A DNA stretch of 64,000 bases from Geobacter sp. (GTDB taxonomy: Bacteria; Desulfobacterota; Desulfuromonadia; Geobacterales; Pseudopelobacteraceae): assembly GCA_009684515.1 (NCBI GenBank), contig WKKS01000001.1, positions 124,001 to 188,000 on the forward strand, written 5' to 3'. The notes beneath the pieces were generated by a model that saw only the letters and a list, made by a program, of their open reading frames with translations, did not search any database and was not told the DNA's origin. Of this stretch, positions 44,502 through 54,755 are shown piece after piece. The position numbers and the translations under genes are program-made. Within the stretch, counting starts at the first letter, position 1. Each line of letters starts with the position of its first letter.

Positions 44502-46130
44502 ATGGAACTAATCAATCAACATACCAAACGGATCATGGAAGGATGTAAGGAACGCGCCCGATTGGCCGGTCTTTCCTTCACCGATGAGAGCCTGGAATAC
44601 ATCGTTACCAACCGTGACCTGCTGGAGCTTTCACCCAAGGTCATGATTCCGACTCTCTACGATTACTGGGTTCATGATGTGGAGGTGTTGCGGGAGCGTG
44701 GCAAGTACGAACTTTATCCCAACAATCCTTACGAGACCGTCATCAACACCCGCCCGCCGATCTCCTTTTACAACGACAATAACCCGGATTGGCTGAATGT
44801 GATGATCTTCTATCACGTCCTTGGCCACATCGATTTTTTCCAGAACAATCTGTACTTTCGACACACCTGGGACTACGACTTCACCGGCCAGGCGCTCTCT
44901 GACAAACGCGTTATAGCAAAACTGAGGGCCGAAAAAGGGCGCTGGGTTGATTACGTAATCGAATTTGCCAGAAGCATCGACAACCTGGTCGATTTTCATG
45001 GTGAACTGGCTGACCTTTTCACCCCTCCGGAGGCGGACTGTTCCGCCCGCCTGAACTACTATTTCGATGTATTCCTGCAAGCGGAAAAGAAAATCCCGGT
45101 CAGCGAGTACATCAAAGAGGTTAATCGCTACAATGACTGCAAGAAAGCCTATGGTGAACTGGGTGAAAAGACCTTTTTCGCGGAGGCAGAACGACGCTAC
45201 CCCGAGTTGGAAGCACATTTTGCGAGGACGGCAGGAACCCACCCCGCCCCAAAAAAAGATCTGCTCCGTTACCTGCTGGATAAATCGGAATTTTTAGCCA
45301 AGGACGAAAATATCTGGATGCGATCTATTCTGGAAATTGTTCGCAAAACATCCATTTTTTTCCAGCCGCAAATCCGAACCAAAATCCTGAACGAAGGGTG
45401 GGCAAGCTATTGGCATGAAGCACTTTTTCTACAGGATGACCGTATCAAGGGACATGAAGTGGATTTCGCCCGGGTTCACGCCGGAGTAACCTCCATGCCG
45501 CGAGTCGGAATGAACCCATATGCCCTGGGGATGCGGCTTTTTGAGCATGTCGGGGAGCAGGCCGACAAAGGGCGCATTTCCTTCGAGTTCCAGCGTCTGA
45601 AAAACGCCTCGGAGCGAAATCAGTTCGACAATGATACCGGCGCGGGGAAAAATTTCATTTTCAAGGTGCGTGAAAATCTGTCCGACTACCTGTTTTTAAA
45701 AAATTATCTGGATCAGGATTTCATCGATAAACACAAGTTGTTTGTGGCAGGCAAACGGTTGGATAAGCAGCGCATGGTCTGGCAGTATTACGTCAAGAGC
45801 CGCAAGGCGCAGGATTACCAGCAGATGATTCAGGACACGCTCTATCACCCTCCGGTCATCAGCGTGGATGAAAAAAGATGCTTCGATGGAAATCTTTACC
45901 TGATGCATAAATTTGAGGGGAAACAACTGGTGCAGGAGTATATCGCCAACACGATGGTCGGGATCGAATATCTGTGGGGCGCCCCGGTGCATCTGGAAAC
46001 CAGTGAAGCACATATGCTTCCTGCCACGGCAACTTCCGCAAACACGGATGAAGCGCCGGAAGGAGAAATAACCTGGAAGCGGGTTATCTATTCAATGAAT
46101 GGCAAAGTACTGTCCAGAAGTGAAATCTAA
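44502..46130 (+). CDS. spoVR: SpoVR family protein
   Basis: This is a SpoVR/YcgB-like protein of 542 residues, third member of the prkA-yeaH-spoVR cluster. Motifs: YPNNPYETVINTRPPISFYNDNNPDWLNVMIFYHVLGHIDFFQNN near residues 66-110 and ILNEGWASYWHE (about 300), with His and Glu residues that could bind metal. It is required for spore cortex formation in Bacillus, but this organism is unlikely to sporulate, and in non-spore-formers the role is unknown. It lies 56 bases after yeaH. Confidence 0.94.
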   Translation: MELINQHTKRIMEGCKERARLAGLSFTDESLEYIVTNRDLLELSPKVMIPTLYDYWVHDVEVLRERGKYELYPNNPYETVINTRPPISFYNDNNPDWLNVMIFYHVLGHIDFFQNNLYFRHTWDYDFTGQALSDKRVIAKLRAEKGRWVDYVIEFARSIDNLVDFHGELADLFTPPEADCSARLNYYFDVFLQAEKKIPVSEYIKEVNRYNDCKKAYGELGEKTFFAEAERRYPELEAHFARTAGTHPAPKKDLLRYLLDKSEFLAKDENIWMRSILEIVRKTSIFFQPQIRTKILNEGWASYWHEALFLQDDRIKGHEVDFARVHAGVTSMPRVGMNPYALGMRLFEHVGEQADKGRISFEFQRLKNASERNQFDNDTGAGKNFIFKVRENLSDYLFLKNYLDQDFIDKHKLFVAGKRLDKQRMVWQYYVKSRKAQDYQQMIQDTLYHPPVISVDEKRCFDGNLYLMHKFEGKQLVQEYIANTMVGIEYLWGAPVHLETSEAHMLPATATSANTDEAPEGEITWKRVIYSMNGKVLSRSEI

Positions 46131-46152
46131 TTCCAACACTACTTGGTGAAAT

Positions 46153-48444
46153 ATGTCGAATGTAGATCGAGCCCTAAAACATCTGAATCGAAAACATGGC
46201 AATCATGTCAGCAGGCAGACCATTCAGTTTGAAGAGTTCCTGAACATCCTGGCGATGAAGCCATCCACGGTTGTCCGCAGTGTTTTTCAGAGCTTCCACG
46301 ACATGATTAAAACCTATGTTGGAAGAGGACTCGACGAGTATCCTGATGATCCGGAGTCGATCAATTATGTCTATTACGACTGCCGCAACCTGTTTGTGAA
46401 TAATACGGACCGGCCATTCTTTGCCGACCGCCTGTTTGCCAATCGCCTGATAAACCATGTTGACTCGATGAAAGGAAGCGCCAGACAGAACAAAATCTAC
46501 ATCTTTGAAGGCCCGCCCGGCTCCGGCAAGAGTACCTTTCTGAACAACCTGCTGCTCAAGTTTGAAGAATACTCCAACAGTGATGACGGCAGACGCTATG
46601 AAGTCGTCTGGCGGCTCGACCGGCGGGTGCTGGCACAGATCAACGAAAGCCAGCTCACATCTTTTGTGGACCGGCTATCCAACCTGCTTGATGAATATGA
46701 GTTGGGGCAGGCTGACTTGTCCGAGGCAAAAAGTCCGCTGCATGGTTCCGTTGATTACGTGGATATTGCCTGTCCATCCCACGACAACCCGCTGCTGCTG
46801 ATTCCCAAAAGGGACCGGCGCCTTTTTTACGACGACATATTTAAAAATGACGAATTCAAATGGAAACTTTTTACGGAAAAGGAGTACGACTGGGTTTTCA
46901 GCGAAAGCCCCTGTACCATCTGCAGCTCAATCTATGAAGCACTGGCACAGCGACTCCCAAATGCGATCGATATCTACAAAATGATCCATGCCCGCCCCTA
47001 CCGTTTCAACCGCAGACTTGGCGAAGGAATCACGGTTTTCAATCCGGGCGACAAACCAATGAAGCAGAACATAAAGACAAACGAGCAGCTGCAACGCAAG
47101 ATCGATTCGCTACTGGGCGACAGTAACGCGGTCAAGTATATATTTTCCAACTTTGCCAAAACCAACAACGGCATCTATGCCCTGATGGATGTTAAATCAT
47201 ATAATGCCGAGCGCCTGTTGGAGTTGCATAACATCATCAGTGAGGGCACACACAAAGTAGAGGACCTTGAGGAAAATGTCAGATCGCTCTTTATGGCCCT
47301 GATGAACCCGGGAGACGAAAAAACATTCGAAGGGTTTCAATCATTCAGCGATCGCATCGAATACATCAACATTCCTTATGTCATGGATCTTAATACCGAA
47401 GTTGAAATTTACCGCAACATCTTCGGCAAACATATTGATGAAAGCTTCATCCCCCGCGTACTGCACAACTTCGCCCGTGCTGTCATCTCGACCCGCATGC
47501 GAGTCAAATCGGAAGCGTTGCTGGAGTGGATCGGCGACCCGATGGTCTACGGGCAGTACTGCGACGAGAACCTGCAGCTTCTAAAAATGGAGATTTACAC
47601 CGGCTATATTCCGAACTGGGTATCGGATGAAGACCGCAAACGCCTCACGGCCAAACGCAGGAGACAGATTATCGATGAATCGGAAGAAGAAGGTGTGACC
47701 GGTTTTTCGGGACGCGATTCGATCAAGATCTTCGGCGAGTTCTATGCGGCCTATGCCCGCAAGGACGAATTGATTTCCATGTCCGCCCTGACCTCATTCT
47801 TCACCAAATGGCGACGTGACCTGTACGAAATGCTGCCAGAAGGTTTTTTGAATTCTTTGCTGCGGAATTACAACTACACCGTACTGCAAGAGGTCAAGGA
47901 ATCACTTTACTATTACAACGAGGAACAGATTGCCAGGGAACTGCTCAATTATATGTTTGCGGTCAGCTTCGAGATTGGCTCTGTGGCGGTTTGTCGTTTC
48001 ACCGGAGACAAACTGGAAATCAGCGAAGAATTTCTTGGCGGCATGGAAAAACGCCTGATCGGCTCCGCTGTTGAAGATAATATCCGGAAACAGTTCCGGC
48101 GCGATACCCAGCGGGAATATGCCGGAAGAACACTGACCCAGGAGATTCTGGCCGAAGGGCGAAACCCAAGAGATACGAGCCTTTATCAGGCACTACATGA
48201 ACGTTATGTGCACAACCTGAAGGGAAAGGTGATGGAACCGTTTTTGGATAATCAGAACTTCAGGCGCGCAATCAAGGATTACGACACCGACACGTTCAAA
48301 ACCTACGACAAACGTATCCGCGATGACGTTTCATTCCTGATCAACAACCTCTGCGGCACAAAATTCCACTACACCAAGCAGGGCGCGAAAGAGGTCTGCG
48401 TCTATGTGATCGACAACGACCTGGCCCGCAAATTCCCGTCGTAA
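46153..48444 (+). CDS. Second PrkA-like serine protein kinase
   Basis: This is a further PrkA-type AAA kinase, 763 residues, diverged from the first. Walker A is GPPGSGKS (120-127) in YIFEGPPGSGKSTFLNN. An insert with two Cys (CTICSSI near 257) follows, then the PrkA region through VMDLNTEVEIYRNIFGKHIDESFIPRVLHNFARAVISTRM. It starts 22 bases after spoVR and completes a four-gene operon. Two PrkA proteins per cluster suggest a heteromeric kinase or a division of targets; neither is shown. Confidence 0.9.
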   Translation: MSNVDRALKHLNRKHGNHVSRQTIQFEEFLNILAMKPSTVVRSVFQSFHDMIKTYVGRGLDEYPDDPESINYVYYDCRNLFVNNTDRPFFADRLFANRLINHVDSMKGSARQNKIYIFEGPPGSGKSTFLNNLLLKFEEYSNSDDGRRYEVVWRLDRRVLAQINESQLTSFVDRLSNLLDEYELGQADLSEAKSPLHGSVDYVDIACPSHDNPLLLIPKRDRRLFYDDIFKNDEFKWKLFTEKEYDWVFSESPCTICSSIYEALAQRLPNAIDIYKMIHARPYRFNRRLGEGITVFNPGDKPMKQNIKTNEQLQRKIDSLLGDSNAVKYIFSNFAKTNNGIYALMDVKSYNAERLLELHNIISEGTHKVEDLEENVRSLFMALMNPGDEKTFEGFQSFSDRIEYINIPYVMDLNTEVEIYRNIFGKHIDESFIPRVLHNFARAVISTRMRVKSEALLEWIGDPMVYGQYCDENLQLLKMEIYTGYIPNWVSDEDRKRLTAKRRRQIIDESEEEGVTGFSGRDSIKIFGEFYAAYARKDELISMSALTSFFTKWRRDLYEMLPEGFLNSLLRNYNYTVLQEVKESLYYYNEEQIARELLNYMFAVSFEIGSVAVCRFTGDKLEISEEFLGGMEKRLIGSAVEDNIRKQFRRDTQREYAGRTLTQEILAEGRNPRDTSLYQALHERYVHNLKGKVMEPFLDNQNFRRAIKDYDTDTFKTYDKRIRDDVSFLINNLCGTKFHYTKQGAKEVCVYVIDNDLARKFPS

Positions 48445-48550
48445 TTAAATTATGCTCTTACCTAAAAGCGAAGCAGCCAGTTCAATAACGGTTGCAGCCG
48501 TACCGGCATGTACTCGCATGGCATCACGGCTCAGGTATGTGCAACTTTCA

Positions 48551-48892
48551 TCAATCCATGCAGGATTCAAAAGATTGCATCCAATCAGTCCCGTCAGCTC
48601 CATCGCAGCCCGTGTATTTGTAGGTAAAAACGAGTTTGGCGCCATGTGGCACGACAATCGGAAATTCGATTTTAAAGGGGGCAGACTCATCTTTGTCCAG
48701 TCGTCTTGGCAAAATCAGATCAACGCCCCTGCAAACCGTCTTTCCATTTGAATCAAGCAAAACGACCCATATTTCAAGATCTTCCATTATCGCATAGCGG
48801 ATATTTTTGATATATCCATCAACCACGGTTTTTCGATCGATGTTTTTTATATCCCAGGTCATCTTCACATCAAAATTTGAGTACTGCTTCAT
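48551..48892 (-). CDS. Hypothetical beta-sandwich protein
   Basis: Not recognised. The 113-residue soluble product has no signal peptide. GGGAG lies 9 bases before the ATG. The sequence alternates hydrophobic and polar residues in strands (DVKMTWDIKNIDRKTVVDGYIKNI, LEIWVVLLDSNGKTVCRG, FKIEFPIVVPHGAKLVFTYKY), resembling a FxLYD/DUF3426-like sandwich. It is transcribed against its neighbours, between the kinase operon and pepN. About 220 bases upstream (48893-49116) show no clear element. Confidence 0.7.
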   Translation of the reverse strand: MKQYSNFDVKMTWDIKNIDRKTVVDGYIKNIRYAIMEDLEIWVVLLDSNGKTVCRGVDLILPRRLDKDESAPFKIEFPIVVPHGAKLVFTYKYTGCDGADGTDWMQSFESCMD

Positions 48893-49116
48893 CAGTAAAA
48901 ACTCCCGTGATCTTCTGACCCATTATAATTTGTGCAACACTAAACCAGGTATTCCACAGAGATACTATGCCAAATCAGTTACTGCAACGTTTCTAATTTT
49001 AGCAACAAAAACGCGTGAACCGTCCCGCGTACATGCCAGCTAAAGGTTTATTGATCACCGGAATTATGATAGGGTCTCTCTGCCTATTTCGCAAAATCCA
49101 CTAAGATTGGACAAAT

Positions 49117-51765
49117 ATGACCGACGCCGCCCACAACACCATCTACCGCAAAGATTACACTCCTTTTGATTATCAGATAAACAGTACCGATCTCCGTTTT
49201 GAACTTGGCGAACAGACAACCGTTGTCACGTCACGACTGGCAATCCAGGCCAATCATGACACCTCGCACGGCCAGCGCCCGCTGGTTTTGAGCGGCCACC
49301 GCATCAAACTGCTGGAACTGTCGCTGAATGGTGCTCTGCTGGATCAGAATCGCTATTCCGTCTCGGCGGAACAATTGACGATTCAAAACGTCCCGGCCAG
49401 CTTCACGCTTGAAATCAAGACCGAGCTGCGCCCCCAGGAGAACACATTTCTGGAGGGGCTGTACCGCTCCAACGGCATGTTCTGCACCCAGTGCGAGGCG
49501 GAAGGTTTCCGCTCGATCACCTACTATCCTGACCGACCCGATGTGCTGACGGTTTTCACCACCACCATCATTGGCGACCGCCAGCTTTATCCGGTGCTGC
49601 TTTCCAACGGCAACCTTAAGGAGCAGGGAGAAATGCCGGATGGCCGCCACTTTGCGACCTGGCACGACCCATTCAGAAAACCGAGCTATCTGTTTGCACT
49701 GGTGGCCGGCGATCTGGTCAACCTTCAGGACAACTTCACAACCTGCTCGGGACGAAAAATTGATCTGCGGATCTACGTGCACAGGCATAACCATGACAAA
49801 TGCGGCCATGCCATGCTTTCCCTCAAAAACGCCATGCGCTGGGACGAGGAAACCTTCGGCAGGGAGTATGATCTGGACTGCTATATGATTGTGGCCGTGG
49901 ATGATTTCAACATGGGTGCCATGGAGAACAAGGGGCTCAACGTCTTCAATTCGCGCTATGTGCTGGCCAGCCCGGCCACCGCCACCGACGATGATTACAA
50001 CGCCATCGAAGCGGTTATCGGCCATGAATATTTCCATAACTGGAGCGGTAATCGGGTGACCTGCCGCGACTGGTTCCAGCTATCGCTGAAAGAGGGCTTT
50101 ACGGTCTTCCGCGACCAGGAGTTTTCCTCCGATATGCAGTCCCGCGGCGTAAAGCGGATCTCAGATGTGCGCAACCTGCGGACCGCACAGTTCGCCGAGG
50201 ATGCCGGGCCGATGGCCCACCCGGTCCGCCCCGACTCCTACATGGAGATCAACAATTTTTACACCATGACCGTCTACGAAAAAGGCGCCGAAATCGTCCG
50301 GATGCTGCACACCCTGCTCGGACCTGAAAAGTTTCGCCAGGGGACGGACCTGTACTTTTCCAGGCACGACGGACAGGCGGTTCAGGTCGATGACTTCGTG
50401 CGGGCTCTGGGCGATGCGGGGGAAATTGATCTGCAGCAGTTCAGTCTCTGGTATAGTCAGGCCGGCACCCCCAGAGTCAGCGTTAACAGCGACTATGACC
50501 GGGCCAGTGGCACATTTACACTGACACTCCGCCAATCGTGCCCTCCCACACCGGGCCAGCCGGACAAGCAGCCGCTGCATATCCCGCTGGCAATCGGCCT
50601 GCTCTCCCGTGAGGGCCAGCAACTGCCGCTGCATCTGGACGGCGAATCCGGACCGGGATCAATTACGACTGTCCTACAGCTGCGCTCGGCCGAAGAGTCC
50701 TTCCGGTTTCACGGTGTGACTGAAGAGCCGGTGCCGGCGCTGCTGCGCGGCTTCTCGGCACCGGTCAAACTGGATTACCCATACACCCATAAGGAAATGC
50801 TGGTCCTGATGGCCCACGAGCAAGACCCTTTCTGCCGCTGGGAAGCAGGCCAACAGATGGCGGCGAAGATCATACTGGATCTGGTGGCGGCATTGCAGCA
50901 GGGGCGGGAACTCAAGCTGGACCCGGCTTTTGCAAAAGCCTACGGCATCACCCTGGCAGGTGAACAAACCGATCATGCCTTTCTGGCCGAGACACTAACG
51001 CTCCCCTCCGAGAAATACCTGGCCGAATTGATGCCGGTGATTGATCCGGGGGCGATTCACAGCGCCCGCCAGTTCGTCATCCGCAGCCTGGCCAGGCTCT
51101 ACAAGGCGCAGTTTCTGTCGATCCGTGAAAACTGCCGCTCCCCCCTCCCCTACGCTCCGGGCGACGGCCGTTCGGGACAGCGGCGGCTTGCCAATCTCTG
51201 CCTCGCTTATCTGAGCAGCAATGGCGAGCAGGATATCATCGAACTCTGCCTGCAACAGTACCAGTCTGCCGACAACATGACCGATCAGATCGGAGCGTTG
51301 GTGCCGCTGGCCTCCTGCGACTGTCCGGAACGCCACGCCGTTCTGGCCGACTTCTACGAACGCTGGCAGAATGACCGCCAGGTGGTAGACAAATGGTTCG
51401 CACTGCAGGCCACATCCACACTGCCAGACACATTGGAAGAAGTCCGGGCGCTGCTTGATCATCCGGCCTTCGAGCTGACCAACCCGAATCGCTTCCGCTC
51501 CCTGGTCGCAAATTTCAGTCAGGCCAACCAGGCCCGTTTCCATGACCCAAGCGGTTCCGGCTACCGTTTTCTAACCGATCAGTTGCTGCGATTGATTCCG
51601 GTCAACCCGCAGGTTTCGGCGCGATTGCTGTCCCCGCTGACCGGCTGGCGGCGTTTTGATGAAAGCAGAAGTTTGCAGATGCGTGACGAACTGCTGCGGA
51701 TCAGGAATCTTCCTGATTTGCCAAGAGATGTGTATGAGGTTGTGACCAAAAGCCTGGCAAGTTGA
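49117..51765 (+). CDS. pepN: Aminopeptidase N (M1 family)
   Basis: This is a zinc aminopeptidase with broad specificity that completes cytoplasmic peptide breakdown. It is 882 residues, close to E. coli PepN. The exopeptidase motif GAMEN is in FNMGAMENKGLNVFN (about 267), and zinc is bound by His303-Glu304-x-x-His307 and Glu326 in VIGHEYFHNWSGNRV...LSLKEG. The C-terminal superhelix (about 540-882) is complete. There is no signal peptide. It stands alone as a plus-strand unit. Confidence 0.97.
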   Translation: MTDAAHNTIYRKDYTPFDYQINSTDLRFELGEQTTVVTSRLAIQANHDTSHGQRPLVLSGHRIKLLELSLNGALLDQNRYSVSAEQLTIQNVPASFTLEIKTELRPQENTFLEGLYRSNGMFCTQCEAEGFRSITYYPDRPDVLTVFTTTIIGDRQLYPVLLSNGNLKEQGEMPDGRHFATWHDPFRKPSYLFALVAGDLVNLQDNFTTCSGRKIDLRIYVHRHNHDKCGHAMLSLKNAMRWDEETFGREYDLDCYMIVAVDDFNMGAMENKGLNVFNSRYVLASPATATDDDYNAIEAVIGHEYFHNWSGNRVTCRDWFQLSLKEGFTVFRDQEFSSDMQSRGVKRISDVRNLRTAQFAEDAGPMAHPVRPDSYMEINNFYTMTVYEKGAEIVRMLHTLLGPEKFRQGTDLYFSRHDGQAVQVDDFVRALGDAGEIDLQQFSLWYSQAGTPRVSVNSDYDRASGTFTLTLRQSCPPTPGQPDKQPLHIPLAIGLLSREGQQLPLHLDGESGPGSITTVLQLRSAEESFRFHGVTEEPVPALLRGFSAPVKLDYPYTHKEMLVLMAHEQDPFCRWEAGQQMAAKIILDLVAALQQGRELKLDPAFAKAYGITLAGEQTDHAFLAETLTLPSEKYLAELMPVIDPGAIHSARQFVIRSLARLYKAQFLSIRENCRSPLPYAPGDGRSGQRRLANLCLAYLSSNGEQDIIELCLQQYQSADNMTDQIGALVPLASCDCPERHAVLADFYERWQNDRQVVDKWFALQATSTLPDTLEEVRALLDHPAFELTNPNRFRSLVANFSQANQARFHDPSGSGYRFLTDQLLRLIPVNPQVSARLLSPLTGWRRFDESRSLQMRDELLRIRNLPDLPRDVYEVVTKSLAS

Positions 51766-51961
51766 CAGCCCACAATCCCCATACTGTTTGAATTGAGTAG
51801 AGTATTGATTATTTCCGGATTTCAAGGAAAGTGCCTGACAAAACTGACAAATTATCAGTGCCATTATATTACCGCGTTTTATTACGTTTTTTTACTTGTT
51901 TCAGATCAAAGAATCTGTAGTATTAAGCTGCTTAAGCTGACGACACGGGAGAATTAAAAAC

Positions 51962-53638
51962 GTGAAAAATCTGCGTACCGGCACCAACCTGATCCGAATC
52001 TTTCTTGTCGTGGGAATTATCATTTCCGTGGCGGGTGTATTCCTGGCCGTTTCCTTCGACTCACCCAGCCGGGTGACAGTGGGAATACTGTTTTTATTAG
52101 CTGTTTTGTCACAGGCTTCAGTTTTCTGGATACTTATCGCCAGGCGGCTTGCAGAGCGCATCAACCATATAGCTTCGGCAATGAACAAGGCTGCCGACGG
52201 CGAATTAAGGGAACGCGTAGCCTTTGATGGGGAAACGGAAATTTCTCTTTTGGCTGAAAAGTTCAATTCCATGATGGAACGACTTTCCAGTGCAATTTCA
52301 AAGGTTCATATTTCGCTTACAGAGCTTAGAGGTATTTCTGCCACAATTGCACAGCTTTCCGAAAAAGGGGTTTCCTCCGCCGCAGTTCAGTCGGAGATAC
52401 TAAAACGTACTTCTCTGTCGATCCGCGAGATAAACCAATCCATCGGCGATATTTCGGGGTCCGTCGTGTCTCTGACCAGCCTCTCTTCAAGCAACTCGTC
52501 CTCAATGACGGTCATGTCGCGCAGTCTTGAATCAACCACCCAACACCTGGAGTCGCTGGTTCTTTCCGTTGAGGAGGTCAGCTCCTCGATTGTCGAGATG
52601 GCCGCCGCTATCGGCCAGATTGAAAGTAATGCGGGCATACTCATGGCGGATACATCCAAAACCTCGACGTTGGTTTTTGAAATGGACAAGGCCATCAACC
52701 AGATCGGCTCACAGGCAAGCGACACTTCACGCATTGCAGAATCTGTCAAAAAAGATGCGGAGGAAGGGTGGGTATCTGTTGATGCCACAATAGCCGGTAT
52801 TAACGAAATCAGGGCTTCGTCAACAGTCACCTTCGATGCCATTGAAAATTTGTCTAAGAGAGTGGCAAATATCGGGAAAATCCTGTCTGTAATAGATGAA
52901 GTTGCCGAGCAGACCAATCTGCTTGCCCTTAACGCCTCGATTATCGCGGCGCAGGCCGGTGAACGCGGTAAAAGTTTTTCGGTTGTAGCCGGAGAAATCA
53001 AGGAGCTCGCAAAACGAACCGGTAACCACACCAGAGAAATTTCAGAAATCATCCTCGGCGTAAGAGAAGAAACCGAGCGGGCAGTAAAGGCAATCACACT
53101 TTCTGAAAAACGTATTTCCGAAGGGGGAGAGCTCTCCAGAAAATCGGGTGAAGCTCTTCGGAAGATTGTGAACGGCATACAATTCGCCAGTGAGCAGATG
53201 AATGAGATCAATAAAACCGCCCTCAACCAGGCTCAGACAAGCGCTGCAGTGCAGCAGGCCGTGAGCCGGGTTGCCGACATGGTTGAGCAGATTGCCCTAT
53301 CGACCAAAGAGCAAAGCTACGGCAGCGAATTGATTACCACCGCTGTTGACCGCATGAGAAACCTGACCAGTGAAGTCATGCGCTCCATCAGCAGTCACCA
53401 AAGCTCTGCCTCCCAGGTTATCAGCGCCAGTGAAAAGATCAACACCATGGTCAAGGACATCTGCGAAGAGTCCATGATCCAGACAGCCAGCTCGGAAAAG
53501 ATCGCCGATTCACTCAAGGATTTCGAAGAGTCCAACGAGCTGCATGTCACCTCGACCATGGTCATGGACGAGGTTCTGGTCAAACTGGCCAGACAGATCG
53601 AAGTTTTGCAGAATGAAATGGCTCGCTTCAAGGCCTGA
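51962..53638 (+). CDS. Methyl-accepting chemotaxis protein without periplasmic sensor
   Basis: This chemoreceptor of 558 residues starts at a GTG with GGGAG before it. Two membrane segments (about 11-30 and 40-58) are separated by only a few residues, so there is no periplasmic ligand-binding domain; a HAMP (about 60-115) and a long signalling coiled coil follow. The cytoplasmic tip reads EVAEQTNLLALNASIIAAQ then AGERGKSFSVVAGE, where the canonical Glu and Arg of NAAIEAARAGE are Ile and Gln. It may sense membrane or cytoplasmic cues, or feed a non-flagellar pathway. cheV at 11.3 kb is the only other chemotaxis gene seen. Confidence 0.92.
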   Translation: MKNLRTGTNLIRIFLVVGIIISVAGVFLAVSFDSPSRVTVGILFLLAVLSQASVFWILIARRLAERINHIASAMNKAADGELRERVAFDGETEISLLAEKFNSMMERLSSAISKVHISLTELRGISATIAQLSEKGVSSAAVQSEILKRTSLSIREINQSIGDISGSVVSLTSLSSSNSSSMTVMSRSLESTTQHLESLVLSVEEVSSSIVEMAAAIGQIESNAGILMADTSKTSTLVFEMDKAINQIGSQASDTSRIAESVKKDAEEGWVSVDATIAGINEIRASSTVTFDAIENLSKRVANIGKILSVIDEVAEQTNLLALNASIIAAQAGERGKSFSVVAGEIKELAKRTGNHTREISEIILGVREETERAVKAITLSEKRISEGGELSRKSGEALRKIVNGIQFASEQMNEINKTALNQAQTSAAVQQAVSRVADMVEQIALSTKEQSYGSELITTAVDRMRNLTSEVMRSISSHQSSASQVISASEKINTMVKDICEESMIQTASSEKIADSLKDFEESNELHVTSTMVMDEVLVKLARQIEVLQNEMARFKA

Positions 53639-53682
53639 TACGCGCCCGTCACACCTTCTTTTGACCTACAGGAGGACCGGAT

Positions 53683-54669
53683 ATGAACCCGTCAGAACTG
53701 CTTCAGTTATCGGGAGGATATTGGGCAACCTGTGCCCTCCACGCCGCCGTCAAGCTGGATTTATTCACCTGTATTGCCGGGAGTCCGGCTACCTCCTCGG
53801 AAGTTTCCAGACTGACCAATACTGATCATCGTTCCATGACCATGCTGTTGAATGCGGTGGCCGCAATCGGACTGCTGCATTTCGATAACGGCAAATACGT
53901 TGCAACTCCTTTCTCTGCCGAATACCTGTCCAAAAACTCGGATAAATATCTGGGGCATATCATCATGCATCACCACAACCTGATGCCCGGTTGGTCCAAC
54001 CTGGACGAGGCGGTCAAGAGCGGTGCTGCGGTGAGATCAAACTCGTCGCGCAGTGATGATGCAGCTGACCGCGAAAGTTTCCTGATGGGAATGTTTAACC
54101 TGGCTTGTTTGATTGCGCCAAAGATCGTGCCGGCCATAGACCTTTCGGGTCGCCGAAGCTTGCTTGATTTAGGCGGCGGTCCCGGCACATACGCTATTCA
54201 CTTCTGCCTGCATAATCCGGAATTGCGGGCCGTGATTTACGACTTGCCGACAACCCGGGAATTTGCGGAACAGACGGTCCAGCGTTTCGGATTGTCCGAC
54301 CGAATCAGTTTTTCTGCCGGTGACATTATCACTGACGGCATCGGCAGTGGTTATGACGTGGTCTGGATCTCGCACCTGCTGCATAGCGAAGGACCGGCAG
54401 GCGCCGCCACCATGCTGGATAAGGCGGTCCGTTCGTCGCGACCGGACGGACTCGTGTTTGTGCAGGAATTCATCCTTGATGATGATCGGACAGCCCCACT
54501 TTTCCCGGCCCTGTTCTCGCTTAACATGCTGCTCGGCACCCAGGCCGGACAATCCTATTCCCAGCAAGAACTTACACAGATGATGATCAACGCGGGCGTT
54601 GAAAATATTTCAAGGCTCCCGCTCGACCTGCCGAACGGCGCCGGAATATTGATTGGCAACATTGCCTGA
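53683..54669 (+). CDS. SAM-dependent O-methyltransferase, dimerising type
   Basis: This methyltransferase of 328 residues has a winged-helix dimerisation domain (about 1-90; STAVKLDLFTCIAG-like, LTNTDHRSMTMLLNAVAAIGLL) and a class I SAM-binding domain with LLDLGGGPGTYAIHFC (about 165), DLPTTREFA and SFSAGDII. It resembles hydroxyneurosporene/caffeate-type (methyltransf_2) enzymes acting on small hydroxylated acceptors; the substrate is unknown. AGGAGG precedes the ATG. It lies 44 bases after the chemoreceptor gene and may share its transcript. Confidence 0.88.
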   Translation: MNPSELLQLSGGYWATCALHAAVKLDLFTCIAGSPATSSEVSRLTNTDHRSMTMLLNAVAAIGLLHFDNGKYVATPFSAEYLSKNSDKYLGHIIMHHHNLMPGWSNLDEAVKSGAAVRSNSSRSDDAADRESFLMGMFNLACLIAPKIVPAIDLSGRRSLLDLGGGPGTYAIHFCLHNPELRAVIYDLPTTREFAEQTVQRFGLSDRISFSAGDIITDGIGSGYDVVWISHLLHSEGPAGAATMLDKAVRSSRPDGLVFVQEFILDDDRTAPLFPALFSLNMLLGTQAGQSYSQQELTQMMINAGVENISRLPLDLPNGAGILIGNIA

Positions 54670-54691
54670 TTTCACCGGCCATTGGCCCTGT

Positions 54692-54707
54692 TGGCACTAT
54701 TTGTGCT
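54692..54707 (+). promoter_or_regulatory. Possible sigma-54 promoter of the secreted basic protein
   Basis: TGGCAC-N5-GTGCT has a perfect -24, GG (54693-54694) and GC (54705-54706) 10 bases apart, and one mismatch in the -12. It lies about 50 bases before the gene at 54756. Confidence 0.5.
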
Positions 54708-54755
54708 CTTTTCAACCACCGAGTCTTCAAAAATTTCGTTCAAAAGGAGTAACAG

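Noticed and set aside
48445..48690. 81-codon minus-strand frame after the second PrkA gene
   Set aside because: It overlaps the 113-residue hypothetical gene, which has a better ribosome-binding site; no motif is seen.
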